A model generated the notes under the pieces. The model saw only the letters and a program-made list of their open reading frames with translations, did no database searches and was not told where the DNA came from. Made by a program: the position numbers and the translations under genes. A stretch of 64,000 bases of DNA from Pocillopora verrucosa (lineage: Eukaryota > Cnidaria > Anthozoa > Scleractinia > Pocilloporidae), in NCBI RefSeq assembly GCF_036669915.1, contig NC_089314.1:24408299-24472298 (forward strand), given 5' to 3'. Shown in pieces: positions 27,201 through 37,367 of this stretch (position 1 is its first letter; every line of letters starts with the position of its first letter).

Positions 27201-30200
27201 AAGAAAGTGCAAATCCTCACCATTGTTTAGTTGTAGTTGGCTATCGCTTGTTGGGTAAAGAAGAGTATGTAAACACTGATCAAGTGAGAGATGTAGTAGG
27301 CTAATGGTTAGTGCGCTGGACTCCGGTTCAGGACCTGATCAGGTCAATGTGTTGTGCTCTTAGGCAAGACACGTTATTCTCACAGTGCCCCTCCCCCCGA
27401 AGAGTATAAAAAGGATACCGGCGAATCGTAAGGGAAGCCTGCTAAAATGCTGGAGGGTAACCGCGCGACGGACTAACATCCCATCCAGGGGAGAGTAGTG
27501 ATACCTCAAGTCACAAGTTACTTCATGCTAAGGAAACCGAGATAAGTTCGCCTAGGTGGCCAGTTGGCCCGGGTAAAACCTAAACACTGATCACACATCA
27601 GCATTACAGCTGTGGATGTAGTTGGTATTTTGCTATCTCACTACTTCATGTTTTAAACATAACTCAGTCAAAATCTATACGCGGACCTTCATCGAAGGAA
27701 ACGACACTGAACATGTGTTTTTACCTGTAAATATTTCTTGTAGAGCTTTCGTTACATCCTCTTCACTGCATTGTTTTGGCGCACAGACACCCCAATGTAT
27801 GGGCACAGTCTTCGTGAAAAAGGGAAAAAAAACAATCAGAAAAATTAGTACCATAGAAGAATTCTAATAAAACGCTGATGAGGTTGGAAAAAATCTTCTA
27901 GGTTCGCATACAGATGGCTAAATCTCCCAGATTAAAATAAAATTGGACATCATCTTCATGAAAGAGGGGTTCTAAACTAAATTTCAACTCCACCAGGAAA
28001 AGGAGGAGATTGCCTTTGGAAGGAGAGTTATGTTTTTTGTTTGTTTGTTTGTTTTTTAACATTCGAATTATCATTTACAAACTGCATAGACTGCTTGAGA
28101 ATGGGGACTTATCTACCTTCATTATAGCAAAAATATTTTGTTGAAGAATTTTTCGTTGTATCTTTGCAACTCTTTCTTCTTTCCGAGTTTTGATGATGTA
28201 CGTCCATTTAGCAATTTCAGTTCATAGGGAGAAAGTGTAATTCAGTAGCCACAACAACAAAAACAACAAACAGAAGTTGCATCTCTTAAGTATCTTGGAT
28301 CAAACAATCTGTAAACACTTCACCTTATTTAATGAGATGTAAGCTAGGCAATAGTGTGCATCACTGATGGTCTTTGTGCATTCACTGTAGGATCCTAACC
28401 AACCAAAATTTCCCAATAGAAATCCACTTTGAGGTTTACCAAGGGCATCTAGGTCTAAAGAAAAAAAAATCAATTTACACTTCTGTTTACTGGTATCATT
28501 CTCTGATTAGGCGCCACGATTACATCATTGTCTTTGTTCGTGTTTTTTGTTTTTGCTAAGCTTTAGTCTTGGCGTTCTTGTAGTTCTTGTTAATTAGTCT
28601 CATATTGTGTTCTTTCTTCGTTCGATATGTTTGGTTTTATTTTGCATTTGTGTGTTGTGTCTCGGTTGATTATTTTTCGTCAGTTCAGGTTTATTTCTGC
28701 GTTGGTTGAAGACTATTTCAGTCGTAGTGGTTTTTTTTTTCACCGCTTCGATGGCTTTGCTTTTCTTCGCTTTGTGTTTTGCATCGATTAGTCTGGTTTT
28801 GTTTTGTCGATTTAACGAAATTTGCGACTACAATCTGTGTAATCCTTTTCGACGTGATGACCTTTAGTGACGTTTCGAGTTCAGTCTCCTTTACACAGTT
28901 TCTCTGGTCACGTAATACAACAACAACAACTAAGAAAAGCCTTCGAAGTGATAATAATCGTCTGCCAAGGTCCACTCCATCATAGGACGCTTTGATATGA
29001 TGGATTGGTTTCCGGCACTTGCCATATTGACAGACCATCTCACAAAGACAACAATGCGTGACCCTCTCTTATGTGTCCCCGCAAGTAATGTCTTTCTTAC
29101 TGAGTAGCCATTGAAAACATTTGTTTTTTAACACCAAAATGCAATCATGATTTAACAAAATTGAACAATGTTTAACGCATTTTAAAGGCATCGGCGTAAA
29201 ATCAAGACCGCGATAAATTTATGAGCGGATCACCATTGTTTTCATTGAAGTAAAATTGAATAATGTCACGCAACAACCGGTTGAGTATTTCGCCGGAACA
29301 AAAATGAGAATGAAATAACAGAAGAAGATTCCGAGACAAATTTCCTGCATTCCATTTCTTAACTGATACCTTCGTCTGCTTCTGATTACATTGAAGTAGC
29401 CCTGAAATGGAGGGCACGAAATCCTTAATTGGTCGCCTTAAGAATGACGTACGAAATGAAACCCAATCGCTTGGCGATCGCCGATCAACACTAAAGAATT
29501 ATAAATGCCGGGTAAACATGCATTCGTTTGACCTCGAGACTTATGAGTCATGTCTTTTTTTGGCGCAATGCTTCATGATTTGTCAGCAACTTTTTTCCAA
29601 ATTTCATGTTACATTTTAACATATCTATTAATTCACGAGTACCAAGTTTTAAACACGAAAATTCACGATTCCTTCTAATCTAATCGCTTTGATTCTTAAT
29701 TCATGATTCTGCTTCAAACTCCGAGTGCTTACATTTATCTTAACGCCACACAAGTCTTCACAAAAAAAAAATTCATTTTAGAGAAAAAAGCTTCGTTGAG
29801 TGAAGAAAGTTAGGATGCATCTTAGATCCTAAGTTTGATATGGCCTTTGTTCACGTTTTCGTGACATCGGCGACAGGAAGCGGTATTTTTGACTTAGCGA
29901 CTCGTGAAAGCTTAATTTAACTTTTCAGTTCACCGTGCACAAACAAGATGACACAATGGTTGTGCTTTTTTATAAACTTAACACGCTATCCATACTCACA
30001 TTGTGTAAAGTCAGGCTTTGAGGGCAGATTCGTCAGAGTTTCCCTGCATTCCTCGGAAACGTTCAAAGTGAAAGAGATATTTGGAAGTGACTCAAGAGAG
30101 ACACCTAACTTTTTAAAAATCTCATCGTAAGCTGTACGTGTCAGTCTGTAGGATGCCAATGATAGCTTCTGGAATGAGCAAAGCACGAAAAAAACGGCGA

Positions 30201-30234
30201 AGACCTTGAAAGCCACCTTGCAACATTCTGCCAT
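18209..30234 (-). CDS. nose resistant to fluoxetine (NRF-6)-like acyltransferase, 714 aa, 15 exons
   Basis: NRF-6-type proteins combine a secreted N-terminal NRF domain with a multi-pass acyltransferase-3 domain and act in lipid transport or modification; the substrate is unknown. Exons from 5' to 3' on the minus strand: 30000-30234, 28324-28454, 27725-27809, 26758-26881, 25928-26172, 24883-25053, 24249-24342, 22480-22572, 21514-21682, 21185-21264, 20435-20563, 19620-19746, 19119-19326, 18849-18991, 18209-18319. All introns are GT-AG, phases agree throughout, and the total is 2145 bases. A hydrophobic signal sequence starts the protein. The NRF domain shows GKPQSGFLLGNFGWLGSY and the Cys-rich CAPKQCSEEDV. 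The acyltransferase part opens with INGMRVLSMWWVILGH (conserved Arg and His), followed by FTFQAVGNATFSVDTFF, YWWTNLLYINNFYP, YVKPYCRIAPYLVGM and FWIPLSRLTYCAYLVH, ending in LEKLIF. The exon 1 to 2 join is the least certain. Confidence 0.93.
22932..23121. repeat. 190-bp foldback repeat in NRF intron
   Basis: The left arm from AACAATTGGTTCATACGTCA through GGAGAGCAC is nearly the exact reverse complement of the right arm GTGCTCTCC through GACATATGAACCAATTGTT. Arms are about 68 bases and the loop is short and GC-richer (GCTCGAGGCGTAGCCGAGAGC, itself foldback). A related GAATATGAAGCACGCTCGCG word follows at about 23200, so a decayed neighbour copy is likely. Confidence 0.75.
23706..23740. repeat. 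short hairpin in NRF intron
   Basis: ACACGTGAAAAAA at 23706-23718 pairs exactly with TTTTTTCACGTGT at 23728-23740 around a 9-base loop. The E-box-like CACGTG in each arm is coincident with the palindrome; function unknown. Confidence 0.6.
23855..24170. repeat. repeat with G-run left end and C-run right end
   Basis: The left part holds a run of four or more G tracts (GGGGAGGGGGGGGAGGGGG region, 23886-23920). The right part holds the complementary C tracts (CCCCCAACCCCCTCCCCCC region, 24109-24127). Both lie in the same NRF intron. The arrangement matches a dispersed coral repeat I recall in outline; either strand could form a G-quadruplex. Confidence 0.5.
27287..27575 (+). repeat. tRNA-derived SINE in NRF intron
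   Basis: The head has an A-box-like TAGGCTAATGGTTAGTGCG (27297) and a B-box-like GGTTCAGGACC (27325-27335). The body contains the widespread SINE words TTAGGCAAGACACGTTATTC, CGACGGACTAACATCCCATC and CCAGGGGAGAGTAGTGATAC. It lies antisense to the host gene. Confidence 0.75.
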
Positions 30235-31919
30235 TTTGGATCCTCAAGTCACGAGATCTATCTGAATAATATACGTCCGCAATACGTAACCGGCTTCAAA
30301 AATAGCTTGGATGCGTGGATCATCGGAGCGCGTAATGTTTACCTTAGCGTTACAAAGTAACGTTAGTTATAAAAGGAAAAAAAGGGCATTTTCTTTATTT
30401 ATAGATATCTCGTTCGTTGTTCTTGACATTGCCGTTACAGTTTCTATTGAGAAAAATCTCTTAAGAAGGATCCTAAAAAATTATAAAAACATCTATTTAC
30501 TGCGCGAAATCCATGGAATGGAATTCTGGCTTAAAGGAACGTGTTCCTCGTTTGCCTGGAAAGTATTGGAAGGCAACCCGAGCGCAGACTTAACAATTTA
30601 TAGGTTTTCGGCAAAAAGTTGAGAAGTTTGCTGGAGGCTTTACGAAAGTTACATTTAATAACTTTTAATAATAACTCTATATTTAATAAGATAAAAATAT
30701 ACTATAATAGTGACTTTCATACCGTGAGGTCTGGGTTCTAGTTTAAGCTTGTAACGACAACTAAACAAACATGAGGTTGTGAATGGGATTAACCGACTAG
30801 CGACAAAGGGCGAAAAATACTACCGACTACCGACAAAACGAGAAAAAAATTACCGACTACCGACAGAAAAAAAATTAACCGACTACAGGCATGGGCCGAC
30901 ATTATCGATATTTGTTTTCAGAAAGATGAGATCAAAACAGCATTTTGTATTTTTTCTAGTTTACAAAGTAACCACATCAAAGGTAACAATAGAATTTCTT
31001 GTCATCTTCTTACTTTTTGGCCGGAAGAGCGCGGAATCATTTTGCAGAACAATTTCCGGTACTCGAGCCCACGAAACCTCCCGCTGTAATATTTCAACCA
31101 CATTGTTTGTTCATACGGTCCAGCCGTGTCAGCATGAGTGGAATCATAAAAGTGATAGTGAGTTTTTTCCGAAAAGGCGAAGAAGTCGCAATCGAACGCC
31201 ACCGTAGCCGAGTTCTGGTTGACAAAGATAAACACACACAAGAGTATTCGAATTTAAAAAACATCTGACAGAATTTTTGGGATTGAATGAGCAAGCTCTT
31301 CAATTTGGGGTTGGTACTTTCTCGCTGAAGCTCTTTCGCCTGGCAAAATCGTCCACGGGCAAATGCGAGAACTTTGCTTTAGTAACAGATGGGAAGTGGC
31401 AACTAAAACTGCCAAATATAATATCTGACGAAGGCAGCAGTGAGCTCCACGGTAAGTCGTAGAACGCTCTATTAGTCTGAATAGTTTTCAAACATGTCCA
31501 GCGGAGTGTAATGGTTACATCACTGTGGTAGTTCTGTAGTTAAGTTGTAAGATTAAATATTTATGTTGTTCTCTACTCGTTCTATTTTTCCCATTTGCTG
31601 TTTTTCGTGAAAAGAAAATTTGTGTTTTAGAAACGAGCTAACTAATAAAAAAATATCCCTTATAAATAATATTAGTGAGTAAAGTGGTTTAAATATAAGT
31701 TTCCATCTGTATTTCTGTGTAATGAATAACGCAACTTAACAGCAACAGTTTCGCCTGCAAATCGTTGTATTTTATTTCGGTTGTTAGAATACAAAAATTT
31801 TCTAGATTGACAATCTGTTGTTTATCGCATTTATAATTAAAAGAAAATAATACCATATTCTATTGGTTAGTCTCCGTGTTATGTCTTGTTTTCCTTTTAA
31901 ATATCCATTCTACAGCGCT
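30235..31919. other. intergenic, upstream of NRF-like gene; no supported gene
   Basis: Contains the NRF promoter side and then repeat-like DNA. A possible exon at about 31264-31451 (plus, ending in a CACG|GTAAGT donor) translates to an unremarkable sequence (LFRLAKSSTGKCENFALVTD); I do not recognise it and found no partner exon. Confidence 0.5.
30790..30892 (+). repeat. degenerate tandem repeat, ~30-bp unit, three copies
   Basis: Each unit is TACCGACTACCGACA followed by an A-rich spacer (AAACGAGAAAAAAAT or similar). The three copies start near 30790, 30821 and 30853. Confidence 0.65.
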
Positions 31920-32880
31920 CAAATTTGTTCCGATGTTTTATAAGTCCAAGACCAAGCCAATTTTCTTGGCTTGGTCTTGGTTCAAGTGGCTATACGAAGC
32001 AAGAATATTTCTCAGCTCGAACTTGGATATTTGAACATTGGTCTTTCGACATTTGCATATGGTTAAACTGCGGTGTCCCAAGCGATAGTCGTTCATGGTC
32101 TGGAAAAAATTGTCTCGCCCTCGCCACAATGGATTCCATATGGTCCAGCTCTCATCGATGTAAATAAAGGCACAAGCGCCCGCGATATTACAAAACGCCG
32201 GTTGCTTATTACAGCAACTCCATTGCAACACAAACGCTATTAATCCTGAGTGGTGATATTTCTGTGAATCCGGGCCCAGTACAAACAGCGACATCAAGCA
32301 CCCAGAAGTCAAAACAAAAAACAAATTCCAAGCGTTACATGACGAAATGTGATTGCTGTGAGAAGACGATAAAAAGAAATCAAGCAAGCATAACTTGCTG
32401 AGCTTTTATTGGCTCTTTCCACCTGAAATGTTCCGGCCTGATAGCTTCTTCCTCTGGTTATGCATTAACTGTCTGGGATTTACCCTGCCCTTTTACAAGT
32501 GCTCTGACGCGGAAATGTTGGATGATACGCTCGATTTCTCCGCATCTCTTGATCCTGGACTTGATATTCATCCGCTCTGCTCTAACTCAGGCCAGTTAAA
32601 AATAATGCATCTTAATACTCAGTCCATGGTTTCGACATTTAATGAGCTTTTACTCACTGTCAATTCATATCCACTAGACATTGTAGCATTGAGCGAAATC
32701 AGCCCCACCAATATGGCGCAAACATGTGCATGTCACGGCTCCGTTGAAATGGTCTCCTCTTACAATTGCTTTGCTGTCTTCTACTTGGTCCTGGCCGTCT
32801 TGGAAGGGAATAGAATGACCTTAATTCAGAAACCGAGCAAATGAGACCAGTGTGTATGTTTCTGATATCATCCATTGCTG
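31920..32880 (+). pseudogene. CR1/L2-like LINE, 5' part (PHD-like finger and endonuclease start)
   Basis: Fragments in shifting frames give, in order: LSGDISVNPGP (32245 area), typical of CR1/L2-group pol starts; a Cys-rich finger CDCCEKT...SFHLKCSGL (32350-32440); and the start of an APE-type endonuclease, LKIMHLNTQSMVSTFNELLL then PLDIVALSE (32597-32700). Several frame changes and stops make it non-functional. The homology stops near 32880. The C-terminal end of the same endonuclease and the reverse transcriptase resume in the same orientation at about 45336, so this may be the other half of one interrupted LINE. About 120 residues of the endonuclease are absent between the parts, so two separate insertions cannot be excluded. 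Confidence 0.75.
31946..31980. repeat. perfect 15-bp hairpin at the LINE 5' side
   Basis: CCAAGACCAAGCCAA (31946-31960) and TTGGCTTGGTCTTGG (31966-31980) are exact reverse complements around TTTTC. It lies near the beginning of the LINE 5' fragment. Confidence 0.8.
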
Positions 32881-32959
32881 CAAATCGCCGCCATCTTGTA
32901 AATAGGTGTCATATTATCATCCTGAACAACAATGTCCCTACGGCTTACCCTGGGATTTT

Positions 32960-34620
32960 CGTAGATGCACCAAAAATTCAAAAATGGTTTTTTTTCCCCC
33001 TCTAATTCGTTGATTGGCGAGATATTTTAGTGTTCTTTACGCTCAGGTGTGTGAATCCCTTTTTTCCCGCCTTTCCAGGAATTTTTTTCACTTCGAAAAA
33101 AAAAAGTAGGGTCATCAGCAAAAAAACTCTAATCGGCCAGGTTAAGCCGAAAAAATTGCTCTTTCGGTACCCTGGGACTAGAAAAGGAGTTCTAAACACT
33201 CATACGTATTAGACTAACTACCCTGATAAAAAATAATCGATTTTTTTAATTATGACAAAAAAGTCTAGTAGACCTTCATACCAGGGACAGGATCTGGTGC
33301 TCGGAAAGTCACTTTCACTTTTTTTTTAGGGTTGGAGTAAGGGTTAAGTCTATAAATCACAAAGAAAAGAAGGGTATTGGAAAAAAATTCCCCATATTTC
33401 TAATTAAATTTCCCGTGCACTGTCCAAATTTGGTACAAAACGATAAAATTGTCTTTGATTTAAAAATGTTTAAACATTGAACCAGCTTTTTTGATGGCTA
33501 GGGTCAACAACCAAACAAACATCATGTCATTTGCATCATTTATTTTCATTTAAATAACATAAAAATCACGAGACATATACAATAACACTTTAGTGGAAAT
33601 CGTCCTTTTCGGGCTTACTCTTACATTTATTAAGACTTCCTTAATGAAAATAGTGTAGGTTCATCAACAAAAATGACAACTTCTCAGAAATTGCTCATAA
33701 TTTTGTCTAAATTGATTAAAACGTTGTGAAAAACATACAATGTATTGTCCATACGTCCTAAAGTGTTTCTGTGAAATAAATATTTCGTAATATTTAAACT
33801 TACGGCTTAAATTTCACTTCAAAGTAGATAATAACGTCTTATCTTCAAAACATACAACTTTGAGAGAGAAAAAGCCGAAACTAACAACCTCCAGTGTAAT
33901 AACTTTCAAACGTCCTTAACAACAATTGTATAACGTAGTCCACTTCCAAAAATGGTCTCTTTTAGCTAAAATCTGAATTTTTTTACTGATTTTTATTCAA
34001 AGGTGTGCATTTTCGCCCTTCACTGAGTTCAGTCTTTGGAAGTAGGCTCATCAAGAAAAATCAATTTTTTCATTTAATTTAATGTTTTTCGCTTATTGGT
34101 GCAATTTGACAGGTCTAAAATATTAAACGGTGCATATATTCTTCTCCCATATAAAAAAAATTCACGTTACCCTGATATTTTACCTGGTGATATCCATGGG
34201 AAATTCTCTCTAGGGCAGCGAAATGTAGGCAAATCAGCAAAAATGTAGGCCTATTTAGAAACGCTCATATTCTTCTTAAATTAATTTTTAAGCGTTTTCC
34301 TTTACACATAGTAAAGACTAAGAGTTCAATATTCATACCCTTTTGTCTAGACAACTGTAAATTTCAAAGTAACAGTGAAATGTACATTTCAATTTAGACA
34401 AAATCCTTTCAACCAATGCTATATAATTCAGTAATGACTACATGAGGTCACTTCTTCTGCAAGCCTTCAAACCGTGAGTACACGCTTTTTTTGCTCCGTA
34501 ATTTATACTATTTGGCACCCTTAAAACCCTACGCACAGGCAATCTTTTTTTGGGGAAAGAGGTGTAAGGTGCTCGGGTGACTTTCTTGGACATTCTTTCC
34601 CCATTGCAGAGTGAATATCC
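32960..34620 (+). repeat. non-coding module, copy A
   Basis: AT-rich DNA with no supported ORF. Its right part (34420-34620) matches the module at 58560-58750 (ATGAGGTCACTTCTTCTGCA vs ACGAGGTCACCATTTCCACA, then TTTGGCACCCTTAAAACCCT vs TTTAGCACCCTTAGAACACT). Its middle (34180-34230, GGTGATATCCATGGGAAATT) matches 57665-57710. It also carries scattered copies of the GTAGG-n-TCATCAACAA phrase at 33106, 33655, 34042 and 34225. Confidence 0.6.
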
Positions 34621-34943
34621 TCCATGATAAGGGTAACCCTGAAAAAAAAAAAATACTTCTAAATTGTTAGCGTCACGGTAAATTTATGACACCAGTGAAC
34701 TTAACTGAACTCTTGATGATGCCCATCCATTTTAAAGACACCTGACCAAATAAAACACAAATTCTCACAAACTTCTCATAACAGCACCTAACATAAAAGA
34801 CAAAATAAAGAACTCTGAAAATACTTTTTCAACAGCTTTCTAACAACGACTAACATAAAGAATTTAAAAAAGATCTTTTCAAAGATACCATTTAGACCGA
34901 GTTAGACTAAAATAAGACGCACATATCTAATTTGGAAAACGAG

Positions 34944-35061
34944 GTAGGCTCATCAACAACTGCCGTAGGCTCATCAACCACTGCAGTAGACTCATATACA
35001 ACGGCCGTAGGCTCATCAACAAAACGAAGGCTCATCAACAAGGACCCCAGGGTCAACAACG
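34944..35061 (+). repeat. 21-bp tandem array, inner word TCATCAACA
   Basis: Units start at 34944, 34965, 34986 and 35007, exactly 21 bases apart, then decay at 35026 and 35049. The consensus is GTAGGCTCATCAACAACTGC. The 21-base period leaves the frame open as a VGSSTTA heptad, but nothing else suggests coding. Confidence 0.85.
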
Positions 35062-37237
35062 AGGATCATAACCCTAATATTTGTCCCCCACGGTCGACGG
35101 TGCCCACACCTAACCCTGGTACACTTAAACTTACCTAACTTCTTTGGATTTTAAGATATGGCTCTCCGCTTTTGTACTCAGAAATATCGGGAGTTGCTTT
35201 CAATGTGGTGCAAGTTTGGTTGTATTTGGTTACATTAGAAACGAGAACTGACTGTTCGATTTTAGCGATGTGGGCACTTTCAACCAAGTCATGGTTTCCA
35301 ACGAAACATAGCTAAAAAACCCCAATATTTTGCGATCACGTGATTGAAATGATAACTAACTTATCCTCAGATAACCCTGAGATAACCCTGCTATTAAGGA
35401 AACTCGAAAACTTTAGGCCAAAAAAATGCCGTCCAGGTATATGTATAACATTGCACTCAATGTCCTTGCGAAAAAATTTTCGACCTAGAAGACACACTAA
35501 AATTAAGTCACAAATGTAACTCTGCTAACTTTAGAGTTAATCCCTTGAAAAAAATACACACTTATCCTGTGTAGTTGAAATGCTTCTTGTTCAAAAATCA
35601 TGTGATTTGGCCGAAAGCTTTTTGCTATACAACGCGAAATATACCCTAGAAGGTGTGAAAAAGGTCATGTGGGCACCTTCCCCATCTACGTTTTTTGCAT
35701 TTTACTCACTCCACTTTTAACGTGACAATGCGCTTTTTAGACCATGTATTGTTTAATAGCGTGCAAGTAATCACAGAAAGTTAGAAGTCATTAACCTTCT
35801 TTTGCCGCTGGGCTACAAGTGATTAAAGTTTGGGTAATGTGGGCACCTTCAACCAAAATGAATTAAATTTTATTTTTTGTTTTAATTTTTTTTCTCTACG
35901 AAAATGTAACTTTTTAAGACAAACTAAACCGCATTTTAAAGAAACGTCATTCAACAAAATAATAACGGCATTCCAAGCAATTTCTACCTTATTTAGAAAG
36001 TTATAGTGCTTTAAGGAAAAGGTTATTTCACTAGCAGCTAAGATTTTCAATTTTCAAAATAGGCACATTGCAACTGCTATAACTCTTAATGTATACTATA
36101 AAACATTAAGTTATCCTTTGAGGACCAGCAGCAACGGCAGCACAACACGTACAAAAAGTTTTGAATTTGTAGCTCAAAGATCAGTGAAGGTGCAGCCTTA
36201 AAAGGGGTTGGGTTACTATATACATAGGACAATTTTAAGTTAAATTTCAATAAATACAGACAGGTCGCATTGACAGGTTTAATTCTTTTGTGCAAAATAT
36301 TGCATTATGGCTGGTAAATAATCACAGGAGGTTTTAAGGAATTAACCCTCGGCCGTTGCTCAGCAGCTAGCTTTTCAATTTTTCAACATGTGGGCAAATT
36401 CGACCAAAAGAGCAAAGGAATATAAAATTCTTAATTTTGCTGACTCAGCAACAAAATCGCTATCTTTTAAGAACATTAGTCAACAGAACGCACATTTCTA
36501 CGTATTTCTTGCGAAACCTCGTCAAAATTGGCTGTAATGGAAATTTTTTACGAATTTTTTTCATTTACCCTTGGAGAGATATATTTCAGTGCCCACTACA
36601 TGAGGACCCCTTTCTCGGAAGTTTTCCAGCGGTGAGTACACGATTTTTGTGCTCCATGATTTTTACTATTTGGCACCCTTAAAACACTAGGCACAAGCAA
36701 TCTAACTATTGGGAAAGGAGTATAAGGTGCAGGGGTGGATCCAGGGTAGTTTACCTGATTTCCGGAACTCACTCAAATTTTTTCCGACCTAGTTAAATGT
36801 TGATAAAAGTACTTTTGGAAAACACTCTAATTTCCCTTTGGAAACTACTGATACTTTTGTGGAAATCACTAAACGTCTTCCAGAAATAAACCATCTTCCT
36901 GTTTTACAGTTATTTATTAAAGAAAATACGTTTAGAATGACTAATTTCGTTATAATTGCGGTCATGAGGCGTTCGGGAGCGCTCCGGATCACGCGCTGGC
37001 CTTTCGAGCTTCGATTACACCTCGGAAACCGTCGGAAGCCGTCGGAAAATGTTCGTGGAGCCAATCTTTACGCAACCGGTGGGTGTAAGTCCTTGTTATT
37101 TGGTGACAATAACAGGCGGAACACAGTCAAAACCCCTCACGATTGGCTAGCAAAGATTTCGTCATCGGAACTCACTCAAAACACTCTTCTGATTGGCTAG
37201 TTGTGTTTGGAAACTACCTTGGAAACTACTGACAAAG

Positions 37238-37246
37238 TATAAAAGG
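37238..37246 (+). promoter_or_regulatory. TATA box of the hAT transposase
   Basis: TATAAAAGG lies 130 bases upstream of the transposase ATG, followed by a GC-richer initiator area. No other strong TATA motif is closer to the start codon. Confidence 0.6.
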
Positions 37247-37367
37247 GGCAGTTCCTCCCCCAGCGGGTCTCTTTCGTTGCTCCTACAATACAAGTACTTT
37301 TGAACTTGCTCAGGGGTTAACGACGGAATAACAATTTACTGTTAAACGTTTAAAAAATACTAGTGTT

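Noticed and set aside
27297..27370. tRNA gene
   Set aside because: A- and B-box-like words are present but no cloverleaf; SINE body follows.
29345..29395. Possible small NRF exon with good acceptor and donor on the minus strand
   Set aside because: Including it breaks reading phase into the next exon; without it the whole gene is in frame.
31094..31462. Overlapping ORFs on both strands, one with a donor at its end
   Set aside because: Short, unrelated to anything I recognise, no splice partner; kept only as a note in the intergenic entry.
34932..35138. ORF with VGSSTTA heptads
   Set aside because: Also a product of the 21-bp array; other arrays with the same head give unrelated peptides.
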